Positions 37,554 through 47,300 of a DNA stretch of 64,000 bases are shown here, piece by piece; the stretch's first letter is position 1, and the number at the start of each line of letters is the position of its first letter. Made by a program: the position numbers and the translations under genes. The DNA lies in NCBI GenBank assembly GCA_945878875.1, contig CAMCUC010000001.1, positions 62,001 to 126,000 on the forward strand, given 5' to 3'. Under the pieces are notes generated by a model, which made no database searches, was not told the DNA's origin, and worked only from the letters and a program-made list of their open reading frames with translations. This stretch comes from Rhizobium sp. Q54 (GTDB lineage: Bacteria > Pseudomonadota > Alphaproteobacteria > Rhizobiales > Beijerinckiaceae).

Positions 37554-38642
37554 ATGTTTCAAAGCTCTGCAAGCGTTGCGCGCATCAATCCGGCGCCTGT
37601 CGCCCCGCCGCTGTCGGACGCCGCCCGTCGCCTTGGCGTGCTGCCCATGCCCAATCTCGCCTGGACGCCTGAAGTGGAGGCCGCCACCGCGCACCTTTAT
37701 GAAAAGGTGAAGGCGGTGATGCCGCCGGTCGAATGGCCTTTCCATGCGCCTTACGTGAAGGCGATCAACGAGCTCAAGAAAGAGCGTAACGCGGTCATCC
37801 TCGCGCATAATTACCAGACGCCGGAGATTTATAATTGCGTCGCCGACGTGGTTGGAGATTCGCTCCAGCTCGCCAAACTTGCCGGACAATCGAAGGCCGA
37901 GATCATCATTCAGGGCGGCGTGCATTTCATGGCCGAGACATCGAAGCTTCTCAGCCCTGAAAAGATCGTGCTGATTCCTGATTCGCGCGCCGGTTGCTCG
38001 CTGGCCGAATCCATCACCGGCGCCGACGTGCGGGCGTTGCGCGCCAAATATCCCGGCGTGCCGGTCGTCGCCTACGTCAACACGTCGGCGGACGTGAAGG
38101 CAGAAGTCGATATCTGCTGCACGTCGTCGAACGCGCTCAAAGTGGTGGAGAGCCTTGGCTCTGATCGCGTGATCTTTCTTCCCGATAAATATCTGGCCAA
38201 AAACGTGCAGGCGCAAACGAAGGTGCAAATCATCGCATGGGAAGGCGCGTGCGAAGTGCATGAGCGCTTTACGGCGGCTGAAATGCTGCGCTATCGCGCC
38301 GACGATCCGTCCATCACCATCATCGCGCACCCCGAATGCCCGCCCGAAGTGGTGGAGGTGAGCGATTTTGCCGGATCGACGGCGGCGATGATTGATTACG
38401 TGAAAACCAAGAAGCCCAAGCGCGTGTTGCTCGTCACCGAATGCTCGATGGCCGACAATGTGGCGACCGAAACCACGGGCACCGAATTCGTGCGCCCGTG
38501 CAATCTGTGCCCGCACATGAAGCGCATCACGCTGCCGAAGATTCTGGAGAGCCTGATCTATCTGCGCGAGGAAATCATGATTGATCCGGAACTCGCCGTG
38601 CGCGCGCGCCGCTCCGTGCAGGCGATGATTGATCTGGGGTGA
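37554..38642 (+). CDS. nadA: Quinolinate synthase A
   Basis: [51 protein letters not shown]. Confidence 0.95.
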   Translation: MFQSSASVARINPAPVAPPLSDAARRLGVLPMPNLAWTPEVEAATAHLYEKVKAVMPPVEWPFHAPYVKAINELKKERNAVILAHNYQTPEIYNCVADVVGDSLQLAKLAGQSKAEIIIQGGVHFMAETSKLLSPEKIVLIPDSRAGCSLAESITGADVRALRAKYPGVPVVAYVNTSADVKAEVDICCTSSNALKVVESLGSDRVIFLPDKYLAKNVQAQTKVQIIAWEGACEVHERFTAAEMLRYRADDPSITIIAHPECPPEVVEVSDFAGSTAAMIDYVKTKKPKRVLLVTECSMADNVATETTGTEFVRPCNLCPHMKRITLPKILESLIYLREEIMIDPELAVRARRSVQAMIDLG

Positions 38643-38667
38643 TGACAAACTTGCGCCGCTTGCGTGG

Positions 38668-38690
38668 ATGGACGGGTCAAGCCCGTCCAT
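38668..38690. repeat. Dispersed palindromic intergenic repeat (LDPSIHA-encoding type)
   Basis: ATGGACGGG-TCAAG-CCCGTCCAT; antisense ORF reads MDGLDPSIHAS. Confidence 0.65.
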
Positions 38691-38769
38691 GACAGCTTCG
38701 CGTTGCGTACGTTGAATTCGCGGGTTTACGCCCTGCAGAAGGATTGTCGCGCGCAGTCCATGTTGGCGC

Positions 38770-40137
38770 TTAACTCCTCTTGATGGCAAAGCTCGCCACA
38801 TATTCCTCTGGCTTTGCCGGGTCGAACGCCTTGCCCATCACGACGATCTTTTTGGCTGGAGCGGGCGCGGGCAGGCCCGCATCCTTCATCGCCTTTTCGG
38901 CATCCGTGGCGCGGAACACGTCTTTGGCGATTTTGGCGTAATCGACGTCGCCCTTGATCTGGCCCCAGCGTTTCATCTGCGTGAGAATCCACACTGCGAA
39001 ACTCTCATAGGGGAAGGGGTCAAACGTGACGCGATCGGGATCGCGCTTGATGCCGCCAAGCCCGTCGGCGTACACGCCCGTCAGCACCTGTTCGATAACC
39101 GGCAGAGGCGCGTTGAGGTAATTGGGCGGCGAAATGGCTTCCGCGATCTGCTTGCGATTCTCGGCCTTTGAGGCGAAAGCCGCCGCCTCAACAATGGCGC
39201 GCAGCAGCGCCGCATAGGAGTTTGGCGTCTGCTCGATGAAATCGCGGCTGGCGGCGAACGCGCAGCAGGGGTGGCCGTCCCATATTTCCTTTGACAGCAG
39301 ATGAATAAAGCCAACGCCGTCGTAGACCGCGCGCTGCACAATATTGTCGGGCGCAAGGAATCCGTCGATATTGTCGGCGCGCAGATTGGCGACCATTTCC
39401 GGCGGCGGAACAGAGCGCAATTGCACGTCCTTGTCGGGATCGATTCCATTCTCGGCGAGGTAATAGCGCAAGAGATAGGCGTGGTTTGAATATTCAAACG
39501 GTATGCCCAGCTTCATGCCCTTCCAGTTTTTGGGATCGCGATTGTCCTTGTGCTTCATCGACAGGCAAATCGCCTGTCCGTTGAGGTTCTCGATGGCGGC
39601 CACGGCAAACGGCAGCGCAGTCGAGCCGATGCCCATCGAGATCGCCAGCGGCATGGGCGCCAGCATATGCGCGGCGTCAAACTCCTTGTTGATCGTGCGA
39701 TCGCGGACAATCGCCCATCCGGCGGCTTTCACCACTTCCACGTCGATGTTCTGCTTGGCGTAGAAGCCCATCGGCGCGGCCATAATGATGGGCGTGGCGC
39801 AGGTGATGGGAATGAACCCGACCTTCAGGTTCTTTTTTTCCGGGACGCCGCCTTGCGCGAAAACGTCTGTCGCGGTGGCCAGCGGAAACAGCGCAGCGAT
39901 GGCGGCCGCCGCCGTGCTGGCGCCGACCGCTTGCAGAAACGCCCGCCGCTGAAGCGGATTTGGCACGATGGCGCGCAGGATCGCGCGCTCCACATAAGAG
40001 CCGAACATCTTTTCGTCGTCAGCCGCGCTTGCCGTTATCGCGGTAAATGCGCGCTCATGCTCGGCCTGGGACGAATGTGCGCCGCAGGCGCAGCCGGATT
40101 TCAGCATGTAGGGGGAGGGCGATTTCTTGTTCGACAT
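38770..40137 (-). CDS. NrtA/CmpA/SsuA-like ABC substrate-binding protein with Tat-like signal and N-terminal CACG extension
   Basis: LQRRAFLQAVGASTAAAAIAALFP; KVGFIPITCATPIIMAAPMGFYAKQNIDVEVVKAAGWA. Confidence 0.85.
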   Translation of the reverse strand: MSNKKSPSPYMLKSGCACGAHSSQAEHERAFTAITASAADDEKMFGSYVERAILRAIVPNPLQRRAFLQAVGASTAAAAIAALFPLATATDVFAQGGVPEKKNLKVGFIPITCATPIIMAAPMGFYAKQNIDVEVVKAAGWAIVRDRTINKEFDAAHMLAPMPLAISMGIGSTALPFAVAAIENLNGQAICLSMKHKDNRDPKNWKGMKLGIPFEYSNHAYLLRYYLAENGIDPDKDVQLRSVPPPEMVANLRADNIDGFLAPDNIVQRAVYDGVGFIHLLSKEIWDGHPCCAFAASRDFIEQTPNSYAALLRAIVEAAAFASKAENRKQIAEAISPPNYLNAPLPVIEQVLTGVYADGLGGIKRDPDRVTFDPFPYESFAVWILTQMKRWGQIKGDVDYAKIAKDVFRATDAEKAMKDAGLPAPAPAKKIVVMGKAFDPAKPEEYVASFAIKRS

Positions 40138-40179
40138 GCTGTTCTCCTGATGAATGTTGCGCCTGCGCCTCAACGGGTT

Positions 40180-41040
40180 TTAGGCTGCGCTGGCAAACGG
40201 CGAGCCGCTTTCAATCGGCAAGGATGGATCACGGGACCATTCGTTCCATGATCCAAAATACATCCGAACGTCCTTCACCCCTGCGTTCTTCAACGCCAGA
40301 TAAGTGTTGGAAGCGCGCGCGCCCTTGAAGCAATAGAGATAGACCGGCGTGTCCGGCGTGATGCCAACGGTGGCGCATTCAGCGAGAATTTCATCCTTCG
40401 CCTTGAAGCGCGGGCCCTCGCCCGTGGGCTTCATCATGCGATACCATTCGAGCCAGCGCGCGCCGGGAATGCGGCCCTTGCGCGGACAGAATTCCTTGCC
40501 GTAGGGAGACGAGCTGTCGCCGATCCATTCGTCCACGTCGCGCACGTCCAAAATTGCGATCTCCGGCTTGTCGAGCGCGGCCAGCATGTCGGCGGCGTCG
40601 AGCAGCAAAGAATCGCCCACCGGATCAATCGGGAAAATAGCGGCAACGGGCGCCGGGACTTGCGTCGTCACAGGCAGCTCCGCAGCAGTCCAAGAATCGA
40701 ATCCACCGTGCAGCACATGGGCTTTTGGATAACCAAGCACGCCAAGCAGATAATAACCCCGGCAGGATTGACCAAAGCCTGAGTTCATTGATTGCTCGTA
40801 GAACACCGCCGTCTCTTTGCCGGACAGGCCGGCTTTGCCAAAGGAATCTGCAAATTTTGCTTTCAGTTCGGCAATGCCTTCGGGCGTCGATGTTGCCAGA
40901 AACGTGAAGATTTCATGCAGGTTTACGGCGCCGGGAATATGCCCGGCTGCGTAGGCGTCGGGATTGCGCGTGTCGATAATGACGACATCGCTGGCGCTCA
41001 TGGCTTCAAGGTCTTTGGCTGAAATCAAAACTTCGCTCAT
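40180..41040 (-). CDS. Sulfurtransferase (tandem rhodanese)
   Basis: VVIIDTRNPDAYAAGHIPGAVNLHEI; VYLYCFKGARASNTYLALKNAG active-site loop. Confidence 0.9.
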   Translation of the reverse strand: MSEVLISAKDLEAMSASDVVIIDTRNPDAYAAGHIPGAVNLHEIFTFLATSTPEGIAELKAKFADSFGKAGLSGKETAVFYEQSMNSGFGQSCRGYYLLGVLGYPKAHVLHGGFDSWTAAELPVTTQVPAPVAAIFPIDPVGDSLLLDAADMLAALDKPEIAILDVRDVDEWIGDSSSPYGKEFCPRKGRIPGARWLEWYRMMKPTGEGPRFKAKDEILAECATVGITPDTPVYLYCFKGARASNTYLALKNAGVKDVRMYFGSWNEWSRDPSLPIESGSPFASAA

Positions 41041-41081
41041 GCCTGACTCCTCACGTGAAAGACGGGACGTCTTGCGTAAAA

Positions 41082-42197
41082 TCAAGCTGGCTGTGGCGCG
41101 TTCATGTCAGCCAGCATTTTGCGCAATTGCTTGGTGGCGGGCGTTACGATCCCGACGAAATAGGCCTCACGCATGCGCCTTTGTGCGCTATGGCTCTTAT
41201 GATAGCCGCGTGCGCCGGTGTGCAGCATGGCGGCATGTGCGGCGGCCATTGTCAGATCGCCAGCTTCCAAACGCGCTTCAACGACCGCCTGAAAATATTC
41301 GTCGCTCGTATCATAAGGATTGGCGGCGAGGTCGCGCACGCGTGCTTCCAGCGCCTCAAGCTTGGCCATGAAATCTTCCGGCTGCTGGCCGACAAGATAT
41401 TTGTTCACATGACCCAGCGAGCTTTTGGTCTTCTCCATGATGGCGATGCAATCGCGGATCAGGCCAATCGCCATGCCTGATTGTAATAAAATAAAACCGC
41501 CGCGTATTTTCTTCACGAAGGGGAGCGCGGAATGGGCCAGAATCATTTCATCGGAGATAAAAGCGTCCCTGAAATTTACGCCATAGGTTCCGGTTCCGTC
41601 CATGGCGAGAAAAGAATCGCACTCGAGCAGCTCGATGTTTTCATCTGCGCAATCGGCGATGAACATCACTTTGCCGCCGTCCTCGCACTCAAAGATCGTG
41701 CCGAAAATATGCTCAGGTCCGATGTTGGAAACCCACGGCAAGGCGCCGCGCACCCTATAGCCGCCTTCAACCCTTTTGCCTTTCAGCTTCATCTTCTCGA
41801 TGCCGAAGAAGCTTTTCATCGGGTTCGAAAGCCCGGTTCCGCCCAGCATGTCGCCAGCGGCAGCCATATCCAGATATTTATCTTTCAAGGCCTGATTGTC
41901 GGTGTTGGCCAGATACCAGACCAGCGTGCTCTGGCACCATGTCATGAAAGACGTTGAGCCGCAGACTTCTGAGACTTCGCTCATGGCGTCGATGGCGATG
42001 TTGAGATCGACGCCGTCGTCAACTTGCGCATGGGTCGAGAACGCGCCAGCTGTACCAATCGCGCGCAGAAAATCGCCCGGATAGAGCTTGCCGGTGTCGA
42101 TATCGTCGACAAGCTTTGGCAGGTCAGCCTGTACGATGTCGCGCACGTCCGAGACCACGTCGATGCGAAGAGGCGTTTGTGCGAATGCAAGCGACAT
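41082..42197 (-). CDS. Acyl-CoA dehydrogenase-fold flavoprotein (DszC/SfnB-like possible)
   Basis: STSFMTWCQSTLVWYLANTDNQALKDKYLDMAAAGDMLGGTGLSNPMKSFFGIEKMKLKGKRVEGGYRVRG. Confidence 0.8.
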   Translation of the reverse strand: MSLAFAQTPLRIDVVSDVRDIVQADLPKLVDDIDTGKLYPGDFLRAIGTAGAFSTHAQVDDGVDLNIAIDAMSEVSEVCGSTSFMTWCQSTLVWYLANTDNQALKDKYLDMAAAGDMLGGTGLSNPMKSFFGIEKMKLKGKRVEGGYRVRGALPWVSNIGPEHIFGTIFECEDGGKVMFIADCADENIELLECDSFLAMDGTGTYGVNFRDAFISDEMILAHSALPFVKKIRGGFILLQSGMAIGLIRDCIAIMEKTKSSLGHVNKYLVGQQPEDFMAKLEALEARVRDLAANPYDTSDEYFQAVVEARLEAGDLTMAAAHAAMLHTGARGYHKSHSAQRRMREAYFVGIVTPATKQLRKMLADMNAPQPA

Positions 42198-42259
42198 CGG
42201 CAGCTTCTCCAGTTTTTACAGGGAAAAACGCTGACATGTTTGACGCCAGCGTATGTTCG

Positions 42260-42835
42260 CTAAAGGCTTACCTCAAGGTTCACAGGCCGCGTGAACGTGT
42301 TGGCGACGGGCGACCATTTCTTGACGTGCGTGATGAGCGCGTCGATATCTGCTTGCGAAATCCCGTCGCATTCCATCTCGACTTTCACGCGCACGTCCGT
42401 GAAGCCGACGGGCTTCTCGCTCATGTCGCCAGTGCCCCAGACGCCGGTGATGTTGAGATCGCCCTCAAGCTGCAATTCAAGCTTGCGAACAAGCCAGCCG
42501 CGATGTACCGCATTGGCGTGCAGGCCCACAGCCAGACACGAGCCAAGCGCTGCAAGAGAGGCCTCGGAGGGATTTGGCGCGGTGTCGTCTCCCAGCAGCG
42601 CTGGCGGTTCGTCAACGATGTAGGGCGGCAGGCTGCGTATATAATTAGCATGGCGGAAGCGGCCCTCGGCCACGGTCTTGCACTTCAGGGTTTTGATGAC
42701 TTGCGGGTTGGCTTTGCCCGCGGCAATCAGGCCCTCTAGTCCGGCTTTGTCGATGGGCGTCAGGCAATTCGTGGGCGCAGTATTGGGCTCGGGCGCAAGG
42801 CAGCCGGTCAACACGATCTCATCTGAAACGCTCAT
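42260..42835 (-). CDS. OsmC-family protein
   Basis: APNPSEASLAALGSCLAVGLHANAVHRGW; OsmC-type peroxidatic Cys context. Confidence 0.87.
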   Translation of the reverse strand: MSVSDEIVLTGCLAPEPNTAPTNCLTPIDKAGLEGLIAAGKANPQVIKTLKCKTVAEGRFRHANYIRSLPPYIVDEPPALLGDDTAPNPSEASLAALGSCLAVGLHANAVHRGWLVRKLELQLEGDLNITGVWGTGDMSEKPVGFTDVRVKVEMECDGISQADIDALITHVKKWSPVANTFTRPVNLEVSL

Positions 42836-43103
42836 GGGGAAATCCCTCCTCTGGTAAGGCGCATGCTATTGGCGAGGCGGCGCGAGCCGCTTTCGCAGAT
42901 CGTCAAAGCATCCCGCGTGCCAAGCGCTTTTGCTGCGTCAGCGCGTCGCATATTTTTCTGAATTGGCCCGCGTTTGCGCAAAATGGAGGCGCCGCGCGTG
43001 CGACCGCCTGTTGGGCAAGCAGCCCTGCCCGCACAAGAAATCAGCTTGCGTTGCACTTGTCTTGATCGTCTGCCTCGCTAATGTGCGCCTCTTGCGAGGG
43101 CTT

Positions 43104-43868
43104 ATGCATTTCTTTGATTCAAGCGGCGTGCGCATCGCCTATATCGACATGGCGCCGACCACGCAGGACATCGGCGAGCCGATCCTGCTGATCCATGGCT
43201 TTGCGTCCAATCACGCGGTCAATTGGGTCAACACGATGTGGGTGCGCACGCTCAACCATGCGGGCCGCCGCGTGATCGCGCTCGACAACCGCGGCCACGG
43301 CCAGAGCGAGAAGCTTTACGATCCCGCGCTCTACGCCACGTCCCTGATGGCGCGCGACGCGGTGAACCTGCTCGATCATATGAATATCGAGCGCGCCGAC
43401 GTGATGGGCTATTCCATGGGCGCGCGCATCACCGCCTTCATGGCGATTGAACATGGCGCGCGCATCCGCAAAGCCATTCTGGGCGGGCTCGGCGACCGGC
43501 TGGTGAACGGCGCCGCATTGCCCGGCAACATCGCGCAGGCGATGGAAACGGCCTCGCTCGATGAGCTGACCGATCCGATGCAGCGGATGTTTCGCGCGTT
43601 TGCGCAGCAGACGAAAAGCGACTTGCGCGCGCTGGCCGCCTGCATTCGCGGCTCGCGCCAAAGCCTGACAGCCAAAGGCGTGGGCGCAATCACCTGCCCG
43701 GTTCTGGTGGCGGTGGGCACGAACGACGAGGTGTCTGGCGACGGCCCGGCGTTGGCGCGGCTGCTGCCCAAGGGCCGGGCGCTCGACATTCCGGGGCGCG
43801 ACCACAATCTGGCCGTGGGCGACAAGGTCTACAAGCATGGCGTGCTGGAGTTTCTGCAAGAAGTGTAG
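43104..43868 (+). CDS. Alpha/beta-fold hydrolase
   Basis: ILLIHGFASNHAVNW, VIALDNRGHGQSEK, DVMGYSMGARITAFMAIEHGARI. Confidence 0.88.
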   Translation: MHFFDSSGVRIAYIDMAPTTQDIGEPILLIHGFASNHAVNWVNTMWVRTLNHAGRRVIALDNRGHGQSEKLYDPALYATSLMARDAVNLLDHMNIERADVMGYSMGARITAFMAIEHGARIRKAILGGLGDRLVNGAALPGNIAQAMETASLDELTDPMQRMFRAFAQQTKSDLRALAACIRGSRQSLTAKGVGAITCPVLVAVGTNDEVSGDGPALARLLPKGRALDIPGRDHNLAVGDKVYKHGVLEFLQEV

Positions 43869-43945
43869 AAACCCGAGGCGGCGAAGCTGGCCTTGCCGTC
43901 GCCGCCGCTGCGCTCATATAATGGGTGACAGATCAGGAATTCCAC

Positions 43946-44785
43946 ATGCCGTCCAGCCAGTCAGGAAAAGTCGCGGGTAACATCATCGGCCTTCGCGACG
44001 TCGATCCGATGTTTGCGCGCATCCGCGTAGAGGCCGAGGAGATCGTGCGCCGCGAGCCGGAAGTGGCGGGCTTTGTGCTGGGTACGATCCTCAATCATGA
44101 CCGGCTGGAGAGCGCGATCATCCATCGGCTGGCTGACCGGCTCGACCATCAGGAAGTGCCCAGCGATCTGATCCGGCAGACGTTTCTGGACGTGATCTCG
44201 CGCGACGCCTCTATTATCGAGGCGTTCCGGTTCGATATGATGGCGGTGGCCGATCGCGATCCTGCCTGCTCGCGCTTTATCGAGCCGCTGTTGTATTTCA
44301 AGGGCTTTCACGCGCTGCAAACCCATCGCCTGGCCCATGCGCTGTGGAAGGCCGGGCGCAAGGATTTCGCGCTCTACCTGCAAAGCCGCTCGTCGGAAAC
44401 CTTCCAGTGCGACATTCACCCCGCCGCAACTGTTGGCAAGGGCGTGTTTCTCGATCACGCCACCGGGCTGGTGGTGGGCTCGACGGCGGTGATTGAGGAC
44501 GACGTATCAATCCTGCACAGCGTGACGCTGGGCGGCACGGGCAAGGAGCGCGGCGACCGTCACCCCAAAATACGTCGCGGCGTGCTGATCGGCGCCGGCG
44601 CCAAGATCATCGGCAATATCGAGGTCGGCGAATGCGCCCGCGTGGCCGCTGGCTCCGTCGTGCTCTCAGCCGTGGCCCCGCGCACCACGGTGGCTGGCGT
44701 GCCCGCGCGCTGGGTGGGGGAGGCCGGCTGCGCCGAGCCTGCGCGCAGCATGGACCAGATTCTGGCGGACAAGTTCCAAGCGTAG
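43946..44785 (+). CDS. cysE: Serine O-acetyltransferase
   Basis: CDIHPAATVGKGVFLDHATGLVVGSTAVIEDDVSILHSVTLGGTGKERGDRHPKIRRGVLIGAGAKIIGNIEVG. Confidence 0.94.
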   Translation: MPSSQSGKVAGNIIGLRDVDPMFARIRVEAEEIVRREPEVAGFVLGTILNHDRLESAIIHRLADRLDHQEVPSDLIRQTFLDVISRDASIIEAFRFDMMAVADRDPACSRFIEPLLYFKGFHALQTHRLAHALWKAGRKDFALYLQSRSSETFQCDIHPAATVGKGVFLDHATGLVVGSTAVIEDDVSILHSVTLGGTGKERGDRHPKIRRGVLIGAGAKIIGNIEVGECARVAAGSVVLSAVAPRTTVAGVPARWVGEAGCAEPARSMDQILADKFQA

Positions 44786-44812
44786 GCTGGCGTTTCCTCT
44801 TTGCCATGTCGC

Positions 44813-44860
44813 GGCTTGTCTCGCGCCATATCTCGCGCCTCGTCTCGCGCCTTGCCGCCC
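44813..44860. repeat. Degenerate 12-nt tandem repeat (4 units)
   Basis: cggcttgtctcg/cgccatatctcg/cgcctcgtctcg/cgccttgccgcc. Confidence 0.6.
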
Positions 44861-44910
44861 GCACGCTTTTCTGGCACTTCTCCGCCCCGTATTGATCGTG
44901 GAGAAGCGCG

Positions 44911-45306
44911 TTGGACAAGACCGAACTGCAAAAGCTGCAAGCGTTCCTGCGCCATTCCTTTGGCAATCAGGATATTCGCGTCGGGCTTGACCCCAAGAAC
45001 GTCGAACAGGCCGCGGTTCATCTTGGCGAGATCAAGATCGCCAGCATTCTTGTCGATGACGAGGACGGCGACCGCTCGTTCGCGCTTGAGTTGAAGATCC
45101 CCGTCGGGCGCGAAGTGTTGCAGGAATATCTGCGCCGCTTGTTTGAAAACGACGAGATGAAGATCGTCGGCCGGATGAAGAAGACCGATTCGGTTGAGCT
45201 GAACCGGGGCGATGATTTTCTGGGCGTGATTTCAGCCGACGACGCGCGCGGCTCCTCGTTCACGTTGCAGATGGCGATCCTCGACTACGATCTCGACGAT
45301 TTTTAG
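44911..45306 (+). CDS. DUF3126-like protein with internal duplication (TTG start)
   Basis: LQAFLRHSFGNQDIRV...DDEDGDRSFALELKI aligns with LQEYLRRLFENDEMKI...DDARGSSFTLQMAI. Confidence 0.75.
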   Translation: MDKTELQKLQAFLRHSFGNQDIRVGLDPKNVEQAAVHLGEIKIASILVDDEDGDRSFALELKIPVGREVLQEYLRRLFENDEMKIVGRMKKTDSVELNRGDDFLGVISADDARGSSFTLQMAILDYDLDDF

Positions 45307-45316
45307 TCCTCGATGA

Positions 45317-46030
45317 TTAGTCCTGCTTCCTGAGCAAAGCCGTAACAAAGGAGATTGCGGTGGCTGTCGTGCGCTCCCAATCCTCCAGCAGCGATTGGGA
45401 AAAGCGCAGGCGTACGTCCACGCCGCCCACGCGCAAATCGGCCACGCAGGTCTTCAGCATGAGGGCTGGTTTTTCCGCCGGCTGATCTTCGGCTTTCTCA
45501 ACATCGTGCTGAACCTCATGCTCCTGGATGCGCAAACAGCGCGCGGCAAACAGGCCGCCGGCTGGCGGCGTGAAATGCAGATCCTCGTTGCGATAGGGGC
45601 TGGAATCGGCAAAAGCGCGACGCAGCAGGCCAGCGACGGAAGGAAGGGCTTCGGGCTGCAAATGGCGCAGATAGAGGCGGGCGGTGCGCTCGCTTGGCGC
45701 CAGTTTCTCGTCGCGCGCAAGCAGCGTTACGTACAAAATATGCGCGGCGGAATCGGCGTCTCGTAGCCCCAGCGGGCGCAGCGGCCCGGCTGGCTCCATG
45801 ATTTTTGCGTCCAGAGCCAGCGGCAATTCGTCGATGCGCCCGCCCAGACGGTCAGCGCGGCGAACCATGAACGCGCTGTTCACGACCACGCGCGCCTTCC
45901 CAACAAGCACCGCGACCTCGGCATGAGGCGCAGCCTCTTTTGGCGGCGCCAAATAGCGCGAGGCGGCAAAGCCTGCGCCCGCGAGGCAAACGCCGAAAAC
46001 AATAAATCCGCTCCAGCCAAGTCCGCGCAT
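45317..46030 (-). CDS. Hypothetical membrane-anchored protein
   Basis: Single N-terminal TM MRGLGWSGFIVFGVCLAGAGFAASRYL; intact ORF. Confidence 0.65.
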   Translation of the reverse strand: MRGLGWSGFIVFGVCLAGAGFAASRYLAPPKEAAPHAEVAVLVGKARVVVNSAFMVRRADRLGGRIDELPLALDAKIMEPAGPLRPLGLRDADSAAHILYVTLLARDEKLAPSERTARLYLRHLQPEALPSVAGLLRRAFADSSPYRNEDLHFTPPAGGLFAARCLRIQEHEVQHDVEKAEDQPAEKPALMLKTCVADLRVGGVDVRLRFSQSLLEDWERTTATAISFVTALLRKQD

Positions 46031-46142
46031 TGGTCTTTTCTAGACGATTCGCAACTTGCTGTGGAGGTCAAGATATTGCGGGTCGCAGCGCCGCCGATTC
46101 CGTTGCGCGGGCGGTTCCATCTGCCATACTGCTGTCGAGATT

Positions 46143-46332
46143 GGGAGTAGAAGAACCCCTCATCCGTCGCGCGTTGCGCGCCACCTTCTCCCGCAAGGGG
46201 AGAAGGAAGAGCGCTTCAGCAGCGCGCCTCTTTCCTCTTTCTTCCTTCTCCCCTTGCGGGAGAAGGTGGCGCTTGCGTCAGCGAACGACGGATGAGGGGT
46301 ATTCTTTCTTCTACTCCCTACGCCCTACGCCC
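46143..46332. repeat. Mosaic palindromic intergenic element, copy A
   Basis: Outer arms GGGAGTAGAAGAA-CCCCTCATCCGTCG / CGACGGATGAGGGG...TTCTTCTACTCCC; inner arms CCACCTTCTCCCGCAAGGGGAGAAGGAAGA / CTTCCTTCTCCCCTTGCGGGAGAAGGTGG; ends in period-7 CTACGCC units. Confidence 0.88.
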
Positions 46333-46351
46333 CAGTTAAATGAGACAAAGC

Positions 46352-46762
46352 ATGACAAATCCCTTTGCCGCCCGCCCCACCACCAAAAAAGAGCTGGAGG
46401 AAGGCGCGCTGTTTGCGCCCAAATTTGGCGCCGACGGGCTGATCGTCTGCATCGCTTCCCATGCCGCCACCAACGAGATTCTCATGGTGGCGTATATGAA
46501 CGAAGAGGCGCTGGCGCTAACGCTGGAGACGGGGGTCGCGCATTACTGGTCGCGCTCGCGCAATGCGCTCTGGCGCAAGGGCGATACGTCGGGACAGGTG
46601 CAGCGCGTGGTCGAGATGCGCGTCGATTGCGATCAGGATGCGCTGCTGATCAAGGTTGAGCCCGGCGGCGACGGCAAGGCGTGCCACACCGGGCGCGCCT
46701 CGTGCTTTTATCGTCGCGTGGACATGCGCGACGGGCAGGCGCGCCTGTCGCTGATTGCGTAA
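46352..46762 (+). CDS. hisI: Phosphoribosyl-AMP cyclohydrolase
   Basis: [60 protein letters not shown]. Confidence 0.94.
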   Translation: MTNPFAARPTTKKELEEGALFAPKFGADGLIVCIASHAATNEILMVAYMNEEALALTLETGVAHYWSRSRNALWRKGDTSGQVQRVVEMRVDCDQDALLIKVEPGGDGKACHTGRASCFYRRVDMRDGQARLSLIA

Positions 46763-46771
46763 ATAACGCGC

Positions 46772-47203
46772 TCAGGCGGTGGCGATATAGTCGCGCATCG
46801 CCTGTTGCTCCTGCTCCATTTCGGCGAGGCGCTGCTTCACCACGTCGCCGATGGAGACGATGCCCACCAGCACGCCGTTTTCCACCACGGGAAAATGACG
46901 AAAGCGGCCCGCCGTCATTTGCTCCATCAGGGAGTGAACGCTGGCGCTCTGGCTTGTCGTCACCACGGTGCGCGTCATCCAATTTGCAACCTCGTCCTGT
47001 AATGCAGCGGCGCCTTTGGCGTTGAGCAGGCGCACGATGTCGCGTTCGGAGAAAATGCCTGCGACCGCGCCTTCTCCATCAACAATAACAATCGCGCCAA
47101 TCCGCTTGCGCGCCAGAATCTGCGCGGCTTCCGCCACGCTACACTGCGGGTTGATGGTGGCGACGTCGCGGCCCTTGGCCGCCAATATGCGCCCAACCGT
47201 CAT
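46772..47203 (-). CDS. CBS-domain pair protein
   Basis: CSVAEAAQILARKRIGAIVIVDGEGAVAGIFSERDIVR; GRFRHFPVVENGVLVGIVSIGDVV. Confidence 0.92.
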   Translation of the reverse strand: MTVGRILAAKGRDVATINPQCSVAEAAQILARKRIGAIVIVDGEGAVAGIFSERDIVRLLNAKGAAALQDEVANWMTRTVVTTSQSASVHSLMEQMTAGRFRHFPVVENGVLVGIVSIGDVVKQRLAEMEQEQQAMRDYIATA

Positions 47204-47300
47204 GCCGATCTCCCTTGCTGAATTTCCAGTTTCGCCATCAAAACAGGCGAAGCTCACTCATGATGAGCGCAACATGAAAGTCCGACAAGTTGTCTTTTAG

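Noticed and set aside
37518-38801. 427-aa minus-strand ORF antisense to nadA
   Set aside because: Antisense artefact, partly through an intergenic repeat (MDGLDPSIHAS).
46143-46332. Insertion sequence
   Set aside because: Under 200 bp with no transposase ORF; fits a non-autonomous repeat element better.
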